Assembly (NCBI GenBank): GCA_000435975.1
Contig: FR884131.1
Span: forward strand, 1 to 37,476
Reading direction: 5' to 3'
Length of the DNA stretch: 37,476 nucleotides
DNA from: Oscillibacter sp. CAG:241
Lineage (GTDB): Bacteria; Bacillota; Clostridia; Oscillospirales; Oscillospiraceae
The notes under the pieces were generated by a model. The model saw only the letters and a list, made by a program, of their open reading frames with translations, searched no databases and was not told the DNA's origin. Made by a program: the position numbers and the translations under genes. This document shows positions 22,210 to 30,468 of this stretch, piece after piece. Numbering within the stretch: position 1 is the first letter of the stretch; each line of letters starts with the position of its first letter.

Positions 22210-22319
22210 GGGATTTGGAAGGAATTAACATCTTTTTCATATTTGATTCCTGGAAATTTGCCGGTATTTGCCGGGGAAATGGTCATCCGGCGGATCGTTC
22301 ACCCAGGCAAAATTGGGGA

Positions 22320-22348
22320 TTTACTTTTTGTATAAAGCACGGTATAAT
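22320..22348 (+). promoter_or_regulatory. Promoter for the XRE-DUF2974 operon
   Basis: TTTACT (22320-22325), 17 bases, TATAAT (22343-22348), about 35 bases before the ATG at 22383. No clear inverted-repeat operator is seen. Confidence 0.65.
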
Positions 22349-22382
22349 CTACTTACTGTATAGAAAAGAGATAGGTGAGAGA

Positions 22383-23042
22383 ATGGCAACTGATTTTTCC
22401 CGCACCCTGAGCCTGCTGCGGCAGGAGAAGGGCGTGTCCCAGCGGAAGGCGGCGGCGGAGCTGGGCATCAGCCAGGCGCTGCTGAGCCACTATGAAAACG
22501 GCATCCGGGAGCCGGGCCTGGCCTTCGTGACCCGGGTGTGCGACTATTACCATGTGTCGGCGGACTATCTGCTGGGCCGGACCCTGAGCCGGGACGGGTC
22601 CATCATCGACGCCGGAGACGTGTACGACGCCTCCGGGGAGAAGGGCAGCCTCCGGGGCAGCATCATGGCTACCCTGCAAAAGAAGCTGGTGGTGAACACC
22701 GTCAGCGTCCTGTTCGACCAGCTGGGAAAGACCGGCAGCCGTCCGGCCATCACCGCCGCCGGAGACTATCTCAGCGGGGCGCTGTACGGCCTGCTGCGGC
22801 AGCTGTACCGCCGCTGCGGCGGCAACGAGGACTTCTTCGCCGTGGCCCCCGGGGACTATGACGCGGGCCTGGGCCAGGCGGATATGACCCTCAGCCGCGT
22901 GCGGTACCGTCAGGCCCTGGACCAGGCGGAGGACCTGCCCCAGATGACGCCGGATACCCTGACGGCAGCGTATCCCGGCCTGGGCCAGAGCGTGGCCCAG
23001 GTGATCCACAACACCGACGAGCGGTGCAAGACCCTGCAATAA
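22383..23042 (+). CDS. XRE-family regulator with unknown C-terminal domain
   Basis: The 219-residue protein has an N-terminal XRE helix-turn-helix (about residues 6-62; KAAAELGISQALLSHYENGIREP is the recognition region) followed by DYLLGR-type linker text. The C-terminal 140 residues are helical, of no family I recognise, and Leu/Ala-rich (SVLFDQLG, YLSGALYGLLRQLYRR). The ATG at 22383 follows an AGGTGAG site; a longer in-frame reading to 22215 covers the promoter and is rejected. The DUF2974 gene starts 20 bases later, so both are one operon and the regulator may control its own transcription. The signal is unknown. Confidence 0.87.
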   Translation: MATDFSRTLSLLRQEKGVSQRKAAAELGISQALLSHYENGIREPGLAFVTRVCDYYHVSADYLLGRTLSRDGSIIDAGDVYDASGEKGSLRGSIMATLQKKLVVNTVSVLFDQLGKTGSRPAITAAGDYLSGALYGLLRQLYRRCGGNEDFFAVAPGDYDAGLGQADMTLSRVRYRQALDQAEDLPQMTPDTLTAAYPGLGQSVAQVIHNTDERCKTLQ

Positions 23043-23062
23043 TCAAATAGGAGGGATCCCCC

Positions 23063-24253
23063 ATGTCTGACGAGACCCGCGCCAACGCCACCGTGTTCGA
23101 CTACCTCCGGTGGCGGGGCGACCTGACCCTTGCCCAGGACGGCTTCAACGAGGTGGACAGCCTGATCCTGTGCATCATTTCCTACATCAATCTGAAGAAG
23201 CTCCGGCAGCTGTGGAGCTTCGACCCCAAGGACGCCATGCCCATGGGGGATGTGTGCCGCCAGCTGACGGAGGAGGACGAACAGCTGGGCCTGTCCACCC
23301 TGGACTATATCCCCCTGATGCGGGCGGCGGCGGAGACGGCCCGGTTCCGGGACGTGTCGCTGTTCGCCTTTGAAAGCCTCCACGACGAGGCCCAGCAGAT
23401 GCAGTTTGCCGCCGTATCCTTCCTGCTGCCGGACGGCAGCGTATACGTCGCCTATCGCGGCACGGACATGACCATTGTGGGCTGGCAGGAGGACTTCAAC
23501 ATGAGCTTCCTGTCCGCCGTTCCCGCCCAGCTGAAGGCCACGGAGTACGCCGAGGCCGTGGCCCGGGCCTGCCCCCGGCGCCCCCTGCGCATCGGCGGAC
23601 ACTCCAAGGGAGGAAATCTGGCGGCCTGGGCGGCGGTCCACCTGGACGAAAAGCTCCAGCGCAAGCGGCTCATCGCCGCCTACAACAACGACGGCCCCGG
23701 CTTCAGCCGGGACCTGGTAAACGAGCCGTGCTACCAGGCAGTGGCAGACCGGCTGTTTACCTTCATTCCCGCCTCGTCCATTGTGGGCGTGCTGCTGGAG
23801 CATGCCGAGGACTACGAGGTGGTGGACAGCACCGCCCGGTCCATCATGCAGCACGAGCCCCTGTCCTGGTGCGTGGAGGGGCCCCACTTTGTCCACCTGG
23901 GCCAGCGCTCCCAGCTGGGCCAGCTGTCCGACGGGGTGCTGCGGGAGTGGATCGGCTCCATGACCCCCCAGGAGCGGGAGCAGTTCTCCCGGGCGTTTTT
24001 CGATATTCTCAGCCGGGGCGGCCGGACCAAGACCCTGGAGGAGCTGCGCAGCGGCGGACTGGCCGCCGGAGCGGCCCTGCTGCGGGAGTATGCCGGGGCC
24101 GACGAGGAGCAGAAAAAAATCATCACCGAGATCTTCCGCCGCCTGGCGGTGGACGTGAAGGACGAGCTGGTAAAGGCTGCCGGAGCCAGCGTTCGCCGGG
24201 CGGGAGAGAGCATCCTGGCCACCGGCCAGGCCATCGCCGACCTTCGAAAGTAA
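23063..24253 (+). CDS. DUF2974 (Mbeg1-like) alpha/beta hydrolase
   Basis: The 396-residue protein matches the DUF2974/Mbeg1-like group of lipase-class alpha/beta hydrolases. The nucleophile elbow is GGHSKGGN with S181, preceded by VAYRGTD (about 129-135), a typical class 3 lipase-like strand. Asp in YNNDGPGFS and a later His (HFVHLG, about 276-281) could complete the triad. There is no signal peptide, so it is predicted cytosolic. The last 60 residues are amphipathic helix. AGGAGGG precedes the ATG. It is the second gene of an operon with the XRE regulator and ends at a strong terminator. Substrate and role are not known for this family. Confidence 0.88.
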   Translation: MSDETRANATVFDYLRWRGDLTLAQDGFNEVDSLILCIISYINLKKLRQLWSFDPKDAMPMGDVCRQLTEEDEQLGLSTLDYIPLMRAAAETARFRDVSLFAFESLHDEAQQMQFAAVSFLLPDGSVYVAYRGTDMTIVGWQEDFNMSFLSAVPAQLKATEYAEAVARACPRRPLRIGGHSKGGNLAAWAAVHLDEKLQRKRLIAAYNNDGPGFSRDLVNEPCYQAVADRLFTFIPASSIVGVLLEHAEDYEVVDSTARSIMQHEPLSWCVEGPHFVHLGQRSQLGQLSDGVLREWIGSMTPQEREQFSRAFFDILSRGGRTKTLEELRSGGLAAGAALLREYAGADEEQKKIITEIFRRLAVDVKDELVKAAGASVRRAGESILATGQAIADLRK

Positions 24254-24272
24254 AATATTGCACTATATATCG

Positions 24273-24310
24273 ATTTTACTGCCGTGTTCTATATGACACG
24301 GCAGTAAAAT
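24273..24310. terminator. Terminator after the DUF2974 gene
   Basis: A 15-bp stem (24273-24287 with 24296-24310) and 8-base loop are followed by TTT. Confidence 0.85.
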
Positions 24311-24329
24311 TTTACCATTTTGAAAACTT

Positions 24330-24346
24330 TGTTACCAATCTGTAAT
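24330..24346 (+). promoter_or_regulatory. Candidate WalR box upstream of the NlpC/P60 gene
   Basis: TGTTAC-CAATC-TGTAAT exactly fits TGTWAH-N5-TGTWAH. It is centred about 50 bases upstream of the predicted start, next to a poor -35. Confidence 0.6.
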
Positions 24347-24375
24347 TTTTTGTAGCTTTTTTGAAACCATTGTGG

Positions 24376-24381
24376 TATGAT
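24376..24381 (+). promoter_or_regulatory. -10 element of the NlpC/P60 gene
   Basis: TATGAT lies about 50 bases before the ATG. At the -35 position (24353-24358) there is only TAGCTT, which fits an activator-dependent promoter. Confidence 0.45.
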
Positions 24382-24429
24382 ATCTCTTGTCCTTTGGAAA
24401 ATCCCCTTATGGAAAGGAAGTCTTACCCT

Positions 24430-25392
24430 ATGGTATCCCGACGTTTCGCCTGTCTGCTGCTGGCCGCATCCATGACGCTGTCCAGTATCTGGATCGTCAG
24501 CGCAGATCAGAGCCATCAGATACAGGACGCGGCTGCCGCCGCGGCCACCTATTCCGCCGCCGTCCAGGTGCTGGAGGGCGCGGGCCTGTCCCAGTCCGCC
24601 GAAGCCAATGCGGGCATCGCCATTGACATGGGCCTGCTGGACCGGGAGGAGACCCTGGACCTGTCCCAGCTGTCCGTCCAGGCGGTGCAGCTGCAGCAGG
24701 AGGAGAAAGCCCGTCAGGAGGAGGCCGCCCGTCAGGCCGCTCTGGACGCGGCGCACCGCACTGGCCGTCAGGCCGCCCGCCAGGCCCTGCTGGACGCCTA
24801 TGACGGCGCCATGGCCACCCGCCAGATAACGGTATACGCTGCCCCCAGCGACAGCGCCGCCTCTCTGCGGACCCTGCGCCAGGGCAAGGTGGCCCGGCTC
24901 AACGACGTCACCGAGGACGGCAGCTGGTATCAGATCACCTTCAGCGGCACCACCGGCTATGTCCGGTCCGACGCGTGCCAGGCCGTGCAGTACAGCGATT
25001 ATGCCGGCACCTCCGCCGTGAAGAGCGCCCGGGAGGACCTGGTGGACTATGCAAAGTCCTTCCTGGGCACCCGCTATGTGTGGGGCGGCGCGTCCCCCAG
25101 CGGATTTGACTGCTCCGGCTTCACCATGTACGTCTACGCCCACTTCGGCTATCGCATGTCCCACGGGGCCAGCGATCAGCTGTATGCCTTCACCCGGGTG
25201 TCCTCCGCCCAGCGCCTGCCCGGCGACCTGGTGTTCTTCTCCTATGGCGGCGGCGACATCTCCCATGTGGGCATTTATCTGGGCGGCGGCGCGTTCATCC
25301 ACGCCACCTCCAACGGCGGGGTCAAGATCAGCTATTTCGATGGCTATTACAGCAGCACCTATGTGGGTGCGGTGCGGATCCTGGCCGACTGA
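24430..25392 (+). CDS. Secreted SH3-NlpC/P60 peptidoglycan endopeptidase
   Basis: The 320-residue exported cell-wall hydrolase has a signal peptide (about 1-25, ending IVSA). An Ala/Gln-rich helical region follows (about 30-128, EEKARQEEAARQAA), then a bacterial SH3 domain (about 131-187) and an NlpC/P60 domain (about 200-320). The catalytic C228 is in DCSGF, H279 in SHVGIY and the third polar residue H291 in FIHA. Such enzymes cut D-Glu-gamma-diamino-acid bonds in peptidoglycan stem peptides. The ATG at 24430 follows AAAGGAAG; ATG 24409 lies upstream of that site. It is monocistronic. The candidate WalR box at 24330-24346 agrees with the job of the protein. Confidence 0.94.
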   Translation: MVSRRFACLLLAASMTLSSIWIVSADQSHQIQDAAAAAATYSAAVQVLEGAGLSQSAEANAGIAIDMGLLDREETLDLSQLSVQAVQLQQEEKARQEEAARQAALDAAHRTGRQAARQALLDAYDGAMATRQITVYAAPSDSAASLRTLRQGKVARLNDVTEDGSWYQITFSGTTGYVRSDACQAVQYSDYAGTSAVKSAREDLVDYAKSFLGTRYVWGGASPSGFDCSGFTMYVYAHFGYRMSHGASDQLYAFTRVSSAQRLPGDLVFFSYGGGDISHVGIYLGGGAFIHATSNGGVKISYFDGYYSSTYVGAVRILAD

Positions 25393-25422
25393 CAATGATT
25401 TACTCTCTCATCCCCCCTTTGC

Positions 25423-25466
25423 TTCTCCGCGCAGCGGTCCCACGCTGCGCGGAGAACTATTTTTTC
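25423..25466 (+). terminator. Intrinsic terminator of the NlpC/P60 gene
   Basis: A 14-bp stem (25423-25436 with 25443-25456) is followed by a T run at 25460-25466. Confidence 0.9.
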
Positions 25467-25551
25467 TGCCGGGTTTCACCGAATCCGTTTGCCGTATTTT
25501 CGCTTCTGTGCACGATTCAAAGACAAAAACACTTATTTTGGCGATGAAGGG

Positions 25552-25580
25552 TTGACCTTTCCGCATTTTCCCCCTATAAT
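25552..25580 (+). promoter_or_regulatory. Strong sigma-A promoter for the MATE gene
   Basis: TTGACC (25552-25557), 17 bases, perfect TATAAT (25575-25580). Confidence 0.8.
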
Positions 25581-25621
25581 GAAGGAACTGACGATTTCTT
25601 TACATAAGGAGGCGATGCGGC

Positions 25622-27011
25622 GTGGCCGCCATCAACCGCAGCACCGATATGACCACCGGCTCCATCTGGAAGCGCATGGTCAGCTTTGCAGTGCCGGTCT
25701 TTTTGGGCAATCTCTGCCAGCAGCTGTACAACACGGTGGACAGTGTCATCGTGGGCAAATTTGTGGGTAAGCAGGCTCTGGCCGCTGTGGCCAGCAGCGG
25801 CAACCTCATTTTTATGATGACAGGCTTTTTTATGGGTCTGTTCATCGGCGCGGGCATCGTCATTGCCCAGTATTTCGGGGCCAAGAACTATGAAAAGGTC
25901 CGCGCCGCCGTCCATACGGACTTTGCCTTCGCCCTGTGCTGCGGCGTATTGCTGACGCTTCTGGGCGTATTCTTCACCCCCACCATCCTCACCTGGATGC
26001 GCACACCGGCGGACGTGCTGGACACCTCCATTCTGTATTTCCGGCTGTACTTCCTGGGAAGCCTGGCCACCATCCTGTATAACGCAGGCATGGGCATTCT
26101 GCAGGCGGGGGGGGGCAGGCGCAGGCCCCCGTGCGCGGGCGGGGGGCCCCAGCCGCAGCCCCCTGTACTATCTGGTTATCTCGTCGGCGGTCAACGTGGC
26201 CCTGGACCTGCTGTTTGTGGGGGCCATGGATATGGGCGTGGCAGGCGCCGCCGTAGCCACCGTGATCAGCCAGGTGGTCAGCGCCGTCCTGTGCATCATC
26301 AAGCTGACCCGGTCCGACGGGCCGTACCGGCTGGAGATCAAGCGCATCGGCTTTGATCTGCCTCTGCTGAAGAAAATCACTTCCCAGGGCGTTCCCTCCG
26401 GCGTGCAGAACTCCATCATCGCCATCGCCAACGTGGTGGTGCAGTCCAACATCAACACCTTCGGCTCCGACGCCATGGCGGGCTGCGGCTCGTATTCCAA
26501 GGTGGAGGGCTTCGTGTTCCTGCCCATCACCGCCTTCGCCATGGCTCTGACCACCTTCATCGGCCAGAATCTGGGAGCGGGGCAGTTTGACCGGGCCAAG
26601 CAGGGCGCGCGGATCGGCATCCTGTGCTCCATGGCCATGGCGGAGCTTATCGGCGTGGCGCTGTTTTTCCTGGCCCCCTATGCCATGCGGCTGTTCAACG
26701 ACGACCCGGCCGTGGTGGCCATCGGTGTGCGTCAGTCCCACATCGAGGCACTGTTCTTCTGCTTCCTGGCCTTTGCCCACGGTGTGTCCGCCGTGCTGCG
26801 GGGCGCGGGCCGGGCCCAGGTGCCTATGTACACCATGCTGGGCTGCTGGTGCATCCTGCGGGTCAGCTATATCACCCTGGCTCTGAAGGTCTGGCCGGAT
26901 ATTGCCACCATTTTCTGGGCCTATCCCATCACCTGGAGCGTCAGCTGCGTGGTGTTCCTGCTGTACTATCTGAAGGCCGACTGGGTCCATGCCCTGGAAA
27001 AGAGCCTGTAG
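25622..27011 (+). pseudogene. MATE-family efflux transporter, frameshifted
   Basis: The gene encodes a 12-TM MATE (multi-antimicrobial extrusion) transporter that exports drugs or metabolites by Na+ or H+ antiport. It starts at GTG 25622 (AAGGAGG 9 bases upstream) and reads normally through the N-terminal six TM segments (PVFLGNLCQQLYNTVDSVIVGKF region at 21-43). The sense breaks after GMGILQAGG near 26105. The family continuation (LYYLVISSAVNVALDLLFVG onward) resumes in the +1 frame at about 26163 and runs to the stop at 27011. Between them, 26106-26160 is an abnormal G/C-rich stretch with two degraded copies of the short sequence expected there, a net gain of about 34 bases. With that repaired the protein would be about 450 residues, normal for the family. 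Promoter and RBS are intact, so a sequence error is quite possible. Confidence 0.82.
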
Positions 27012-27026
27012 GATTTCCTGAATAAG

Positions 27027-27054
27027 CCCCCATGCGAAATTTTTCGCATGGGGG
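27027..27054 (+). terminator. Terminator after the MATE gene
   Basis: A 13-bp stem (27027-27039 with 27042-27054) lies 15 bases past the stop. Its end abuts the -35 of the cysK promoter. Confidence 0.7.
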
Positions 27055-27083
27055 TTGACTTTTGCCTCCGCCAGGAATATACT
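27055..27083 (+). promoter_or_regulatory. Strong sigma-A promoter for cysK
   Basis: TTGACT (27055-27060), 17 bases, TATACT (27078-27083). The leader is about 135 bases and shows no SAM-riboswitch or T-box core. Confidence 0.8.
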
Positions 27084-27105
27084 ACCAACACACCGTATTG
27101 GTAGT
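27081..27105 (+). promoter_or_regulatory. Palindromic operator candidate at the cysK start site
   Basis: Perfect 8-base arms ACTACCAA (27081-27088) and TTGGTAGT (27098-27105) with a 9-base spacer overlap the -10 and the start point. This placement suits a repressor; an Rrf2/CymR-type cysteine regulator is the natural guess but no regulator gene is in the window. Confidence 0.5.
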
Positions 27106-27225
27106 AGTTTTCGAGAACCGAGGTCATTCCCGTGGAAGCATATCTGGTTTTCCGATGTTGTAAAATGTGAGTTTCCCGCCAGACCAGGGAAAAAACACAT
27201 CTTATAACAAAAAGGAGCAATTGCC

Positions 27226-28158
27226 ATGTCTCATATCTATACCTCCGCCGATCAGCTGATCGGCCGCACCCCCCTGCTGGAGCTGACCCACCTGGAAAAG
27301 AAGTACGGCCTGAAGGCCCGCATTCTGGCGAAGCTGGAGTATCTGAACCCCGCCGGATCCGTGAAGGACCGCATCGCCCGGGCCATGATCGACGACGCCG
27401 AGGCCAAGGGCCTGCTGCATGAGGGCAGCGTCATCATCGAGCCCACCTCCGGCAACACCGGCATCGGCCTGGCCTCCGTGGCCGCCGCCCGGGGCTATCG
27501 GGTCATCATCGTCATGCCCGAGACCATGAGCGTGGAGCGCCGCCAGCTGATGAAGGCCTACGGCGCGGAGCTGGTGCTCACCGAGGGCTCCAAGGGCATG
27601 AAGGGAGCCATTGCCAGGGCCGAGGAGCTGTCCCACGAGATTCTCGGAAGCTTTGTGCCCGGCCAGTTCGTCAACGCTGCCAACCCCAAGGCCCACTTTG
27701 AGACCACCGGGCCGGAGATCTGGCAGGATACCGACGGCCAGGTGGACTGGTTCGTGGCAGGCGTCGGCACCGGCGGCACCATCACCGGCGTGGGCCGGTA
27801 TCTGAAGTCCCGGAACTCTGCCGTTCGTGTGGCGGCGGTGGAGCCCAAGAGCTCGGCGGTGCTGTCCACCGGCGTGGCCGGGGCCCACAAGATCCAGGGC
27901 ATCGGCGCAGGCTTTGTGCCCCAGGTGCTGGATACCAGAATCTATGACGAGATCATTCCCGTCACCAATGAGGATGCCTTCGCCCTGGGCCGGGAGATCG
28001 GCCATGCCGAGGGCGTACTGGTGGGGATCTCCTCCGGCGCCGCCGTGTGGGCGGCTCTGCAGATCGCCCAGCGGCCGGAGTCTGCGGGCAAGACCATCGT
28101 GGTCCTGCTGCCGGACACCGGCGACCGGTATCTGTCCACTCCCCTGTTTGCCGAATGA
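27226..28158 (+). CDS. cysK: Cysteine synthase (O-acetylserine sulfhydrylase)
   Basis: The 310-residue PLP enzyme makes cysteine from O-acetylserine and sulfide in the cytosol. K47 in GSVKDR carries PLP. TSGNTG (74-79) binds the substrate carboxylate, GVGTGGT (about 181-187) binds the PLP phosphate, and SSGAA near 270 is the usual Ser-containing loop. The length is typical. AAAAAGGAG precedes the ATG at 27226. The gene stands alone between a strong promoter with a palindromic operator and a terminator hairpin. No cysE is adjacent. The closely related cystathionine beta-synthase-like branch cannot be wholly excluded, but the short single-domain form favours CysK. Confidence 0.95.
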   Translation: MSHIYTSADQLIGRTPLLELTHLEKKYGLKARILAKLEYLNPAGSVKDRIARAMIDDAEAKGLLHEGSVIIEPTSGNTGIGLASVAAARGYRVIIVMPETMSVERRQLMKAYGAELVLTEGSKGMKGAIARAEELSHEILGSFVPGQFVNAANPKAHFETTGPEIWQDTDGQVDWFVAGVGTGGTITGVGRYLKSRNSAVRVAAVEPKSSAVLSTGVAGAHKIQGIGAGFVPQVLDTRIYDEIIPVTNEDAFALGREIGHAEGVLVGISSGAAVWAALQIAQRPESAGKTIVVLLPDTGDRYLSTPLFAE

Positions 28159-28176
28159 TCCATATTCCCTCTCCAC

Positions 28177-28211
28177 GCACAAAGCCCCCGGCCCAGCCGG
28201 GGGCTTTGTGC
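28177..28211 (+). terminator. Terminator after cysK
   Basis: A 16-bp GC-rich stem (28177-28192 with 28196-28211) with a 3-base loop. A near copy of this hairpin and its right flank recurs at 37378-37437. Confidence 0.75.
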
Positions 28212-28243
28212 TGTCATACCGCAGCCGGAGCGCGCATACGCTG
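28184..28243 (+). repeat. Direct repeat, left copy
   Basis: This 60-base segment matches 37378-37437 at 58 positions; the last 48 bases (28196-28243) are identical. It contains most of the cysK terminator and the upstream flank of the deacetylase gene. Confidence 0.9.
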
Positions 28244-28272
28244 TAGCAAACTCAGTAAAGGACGGGATGGCC

Positions 28273-28830
28273 ATGGGCAAGGGAAAGGTGCGGGTATTTC
28301 TGCTGCGGCGGCGGGCGGTGGCGGCCCTGGGGGCGCTGGTGCTGGCAGGGGCCATATTTTATGTGGTCAGCTGCCCTCCCAGCATCATGGCTTCCTCCGC
28401 TCAGCGGCAGCTGCCCATCTACTGCGTGGAGCGGGAGCAGAAAATGTGCTCCGTCAGCTTCGACGCCGCCTGGGGCAACGAGGACACCCAGATCCTTATC
28501 GACATTCTGGCCCGGTACAACGTGAAGGCCACGTTTTTCTGCGTGGGCGACTGGGCGGAGAAATACCCGGAGTCGGTAAAGGCCCTTCACGATGCGGGCC
28601 ACGAGGTCATGAGCCACTCCAACCACCACGACCACTACAACAGCCTGACGGCGGAGGAGATCGTGGCGGATGTTACCGCCAGCAACCAGCGCATCGCCGC
28701 CTCCACCGGGGTGACGCCCACGCTGATCCGCTGCCCCTACGGCGAGTACGACGACCATGTGATCTCCGCCATCCGCTCCATGGGCATGGAGCCTATCCAG
28801 TGGAACGTGGAGCAACCGGAAATGACTTAA
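28273..28830 (+). pseudogene. PdaB-like polysaccharide deacetylase, 3'-truncated
   Basis: The 185-residue reading is the N-terminal part of a carbohydrate esterase 4 protein of the PdaB type, membrane-anchored enzymes of the spore or cell envelope. A TM anchor (about 14-33) precedes motif 1 SFDAAWG, motif 2 HSNHH (His ligands) and motif 3 RCPYGEYDD. The sequence leaves the family after EPIQWNV near 28811 and stops 6 codons later, so the C-terminal 50-60 residues with the final catalytic motifs (the D/W and LH or FHN regions) are missing. ATG 28273 has AAAGGA 10 bases upstream; ATG 28267 is an alternative. A 38-base internal piece of the same gene (28544-28581) recurs at the end of the window. 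The truncated protein is probably inactive. Confidence 0.82.
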
Positions 28831-28880
28831 AGCCGTTGTGCTGCAAGCCTCTGCGGGGTTGGCAGCAGTGTGCATCAGCC

Positions 28881-28904
28881 AAAAAACTGACCTGTAAACA
28901 GGGT
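28881..28904 (-). terminator. Possible terminator of the liv operon
   Basis: On the minus strand a short bulged stem (28890-28904) is followed by CAG and six T (28881-28886), 15 bases after the livF stop. Confidence 0.45.
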
Positions 28905-28918
28905 GGTTGGCCGGTGTT

Positions 28919-29626
28919 TTATCCGCCCAGATACGCCTTGCGGATGGTGTCGCTCTCCAACAGTGCCGTGCCGGTACCCTCGGTGACGATACGGCCCGTT
29001 TCCAGCACATAGCCCCGGTCGGCCACCGCCAGCGCCGCCTGTGCGTTCTGCTCCACCAGCAAAATGGTGGTGCCGTCGGCGTGGAGCTGGCGGATGATGT
29101 CGAAGATCTGCTCCACCAGCAGCGGCGCAAGGCCCATGGACGGCTCGTCCAGCATCAGCAGCTTGGGGCGGCTCATCAGGGCCCGTCCCATGGCCAGCAT
29201 CTGCTGCTCGCCGCCGGACAGGGTGCCGGCCACCTGCCTGCGCCGCTCCTTTAGCCGCGGGAAGCGGTCAAACACGCACTCCATGTCGGCGCTCTTATCA
29301 CCGCCGCGGCAATAGCCGCCCAAGTCCAGATTCTCCTGCACCGTCATATGCTGGAAGATGCGCCGCCCCTCCGGCACCAGCGCCATGCCGCGCCCTACCA
29401 GCTTATGGCCGGGCACATGGCGCAGCTCCTCACCCAAAAAATGGACGCTGCCCGTCCTGCTGCGCAGCAGTCCCGCCACAGTGTTCAGCACGGTGGATTT
29501 GCCCGCGCCGTTGGCGCCGATCAGCGTCACCACCTCGCCCTGCTCTACATGAAAGGACACGTCCTTCACGGCGTGGATGCTGCCGTAATACACATTGATG
29601 TTCTCCACCTGCAGCACGCTGCTCAT
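28919..29626 (-). CDS. livF: Branched-chain amino acid ABC transporter ATPase LivF
   Basis: The 235-residue ATPase is of the LivF type. Walker A is GANGAGKS (about 36-43), the Q-loop follows in FQHMTVQENL, the ABC signature is LSGGEQQ (about 136-142), and Walker B is LLMLDEPSMGLAPLL. The last motif is diagnostic for LivF. The start at 29626 follows AAGGAGG and overlaps the livG stop in an ATGA junction (29623-29626), so translation is coupled. It is the last gene of the operon livK-livH-livM-livG-livF and energises import of Leu, Ile or Val through the LivHM channel. Confidence 0.94.
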   Translation of the reverse strand: MSSVLQVENINVYYGSIHAVKDVSFHVEQGEVVTLIGANGAGKSTVLNTVAGLLRSRTGSVHFLGEELRHVPGHKLVGRGMALVPEGRRIFQHMTVQENLDLGGYCRGGDKSADMECVFDRFPRLKERRRQVAGTLSGGEQQMLAMGRALMSRPKLLMLDEPSMGLAPLLVEQIFDIIRQLHADGTTILLVEQNAQAALAVADRGYVLETGRIVTEGTGTALLESDTIRKAYLGG

Positions 29627-30468
29627 GATGCCGCCTCCTTTTTCTTGCCCAGATACGCCTCGATGACCGCCTGGTTCCGCTGGATATCCTCCGGCGTACC
29701 CTTGGCGATGATATGGCCGAAGTTCAGCACACAAATGCCCTCGCAGATGTTCATGACCAGGTTCATGTCATGCTCAATGAGCAGCACGGCGATCTGAAAC
29801 GTATCCCGTATCCTGCGGATGTTTTCCATCAGCTCCGCCGTCTCCGAGGGATTCATGCCCGCCGCTGGCTCGTCCAGCAGCAGAAGGCACGGATTGGACG
29901 CCAGCGCCCGCAATATCTCCAGCCGCCGCTGGGCGCCGTAGGGCAGCGAGCCTGCCCGCTCATCGGCGTGGCGCTCCATGTGAAAGATACTCAGCAGCTC
30001 CTCCGCCCGCTCCCGGGCGATCCGCTCCTCCCGGGCGTACCGGGGGAAGTGCAGGATGCTGCCCACCAGCCCATAGCGCACAGAGTCGCCCATGGCCACC
30101 ATCAGATTTTCCGCCACCGTCAGATCGTTGAAAAGCCGGATGTTCTGGAACGTCCGGGCGATGCCCGCCCGGTTCACCTGCGCCGTGGTCATGGCGTGGG
30201 TATCCTTGCCGTCCAGCAAAATGGCGCCCGCCGTAGGCTGATACACCTTCGTCAGCAGGTTGAACACCGTGGTCTTTCCGGCCCCGTTCGGGCCGATCAG
30301 CCCTGCGATCTCCGTGCGGCCGATGGTCAGGTTGAAGTTCTCCACCGCCTTCAGTCCGCCGAAGGTCACGCCCAGTCCCACGCACTCCAGCACCGGAGAC
30401 TTGTCCGTATCCCGCTCCGGCAGCAGTGCGGAGACAGGGCGCTTCACCAGCTTTGCTTTTGCTGTCAC
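29623..30468 (-). CDS. livG: Branched-chain amino acid ABC transporter ATPase LivG
   Basis: The 281-residue protein has Walker A GPNGAGKT (about 58-65), RTFQNIRLF with the Q-loop, the variant signature LPYGAQRRLEI typical of LivG, and Walker B LLLLDEPAAGMNPSE. LivG proteins have this characteristic YG instead of SGG. It starts with GTG at 30468, overlapping the livM stop (GTGA), with AAAGGAG upstream. An N-terminal extension of about 25 residues precedes the core. It pairs with LivF as the ATPase of the transporter. Confidence 0.94.
   Translation of the reverse strand: MTAKAKLVKRPVSALLPERDTDKSPVLECVGLGVTFGGLKAVENFNLTIGRTEIAGLIGPNGAGKTTVFNLLTKVYQPTAGAILLDGKDTHAMTTAQVNRAGIARTFQNIRLFNDLTVAENLMVAMGDSVRYGLVGSILHFPRYAREERIARERAEELLSIFHMERHADERAGSLPYGAQRRLEILRALASNPCLLLLDEPAAGMNPSETAELMENIRRIRDTFQIAVLLIEHDMNLVMNICEGICVLNFGHIIAKGTPEDIQRNQAVIEAYLGKKKEAAS

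Noticed and set aside
27084..27225. SAM riboswitch or T-box in the cysK leader
   Set aside because: Conserved core sequences of either class are absent.
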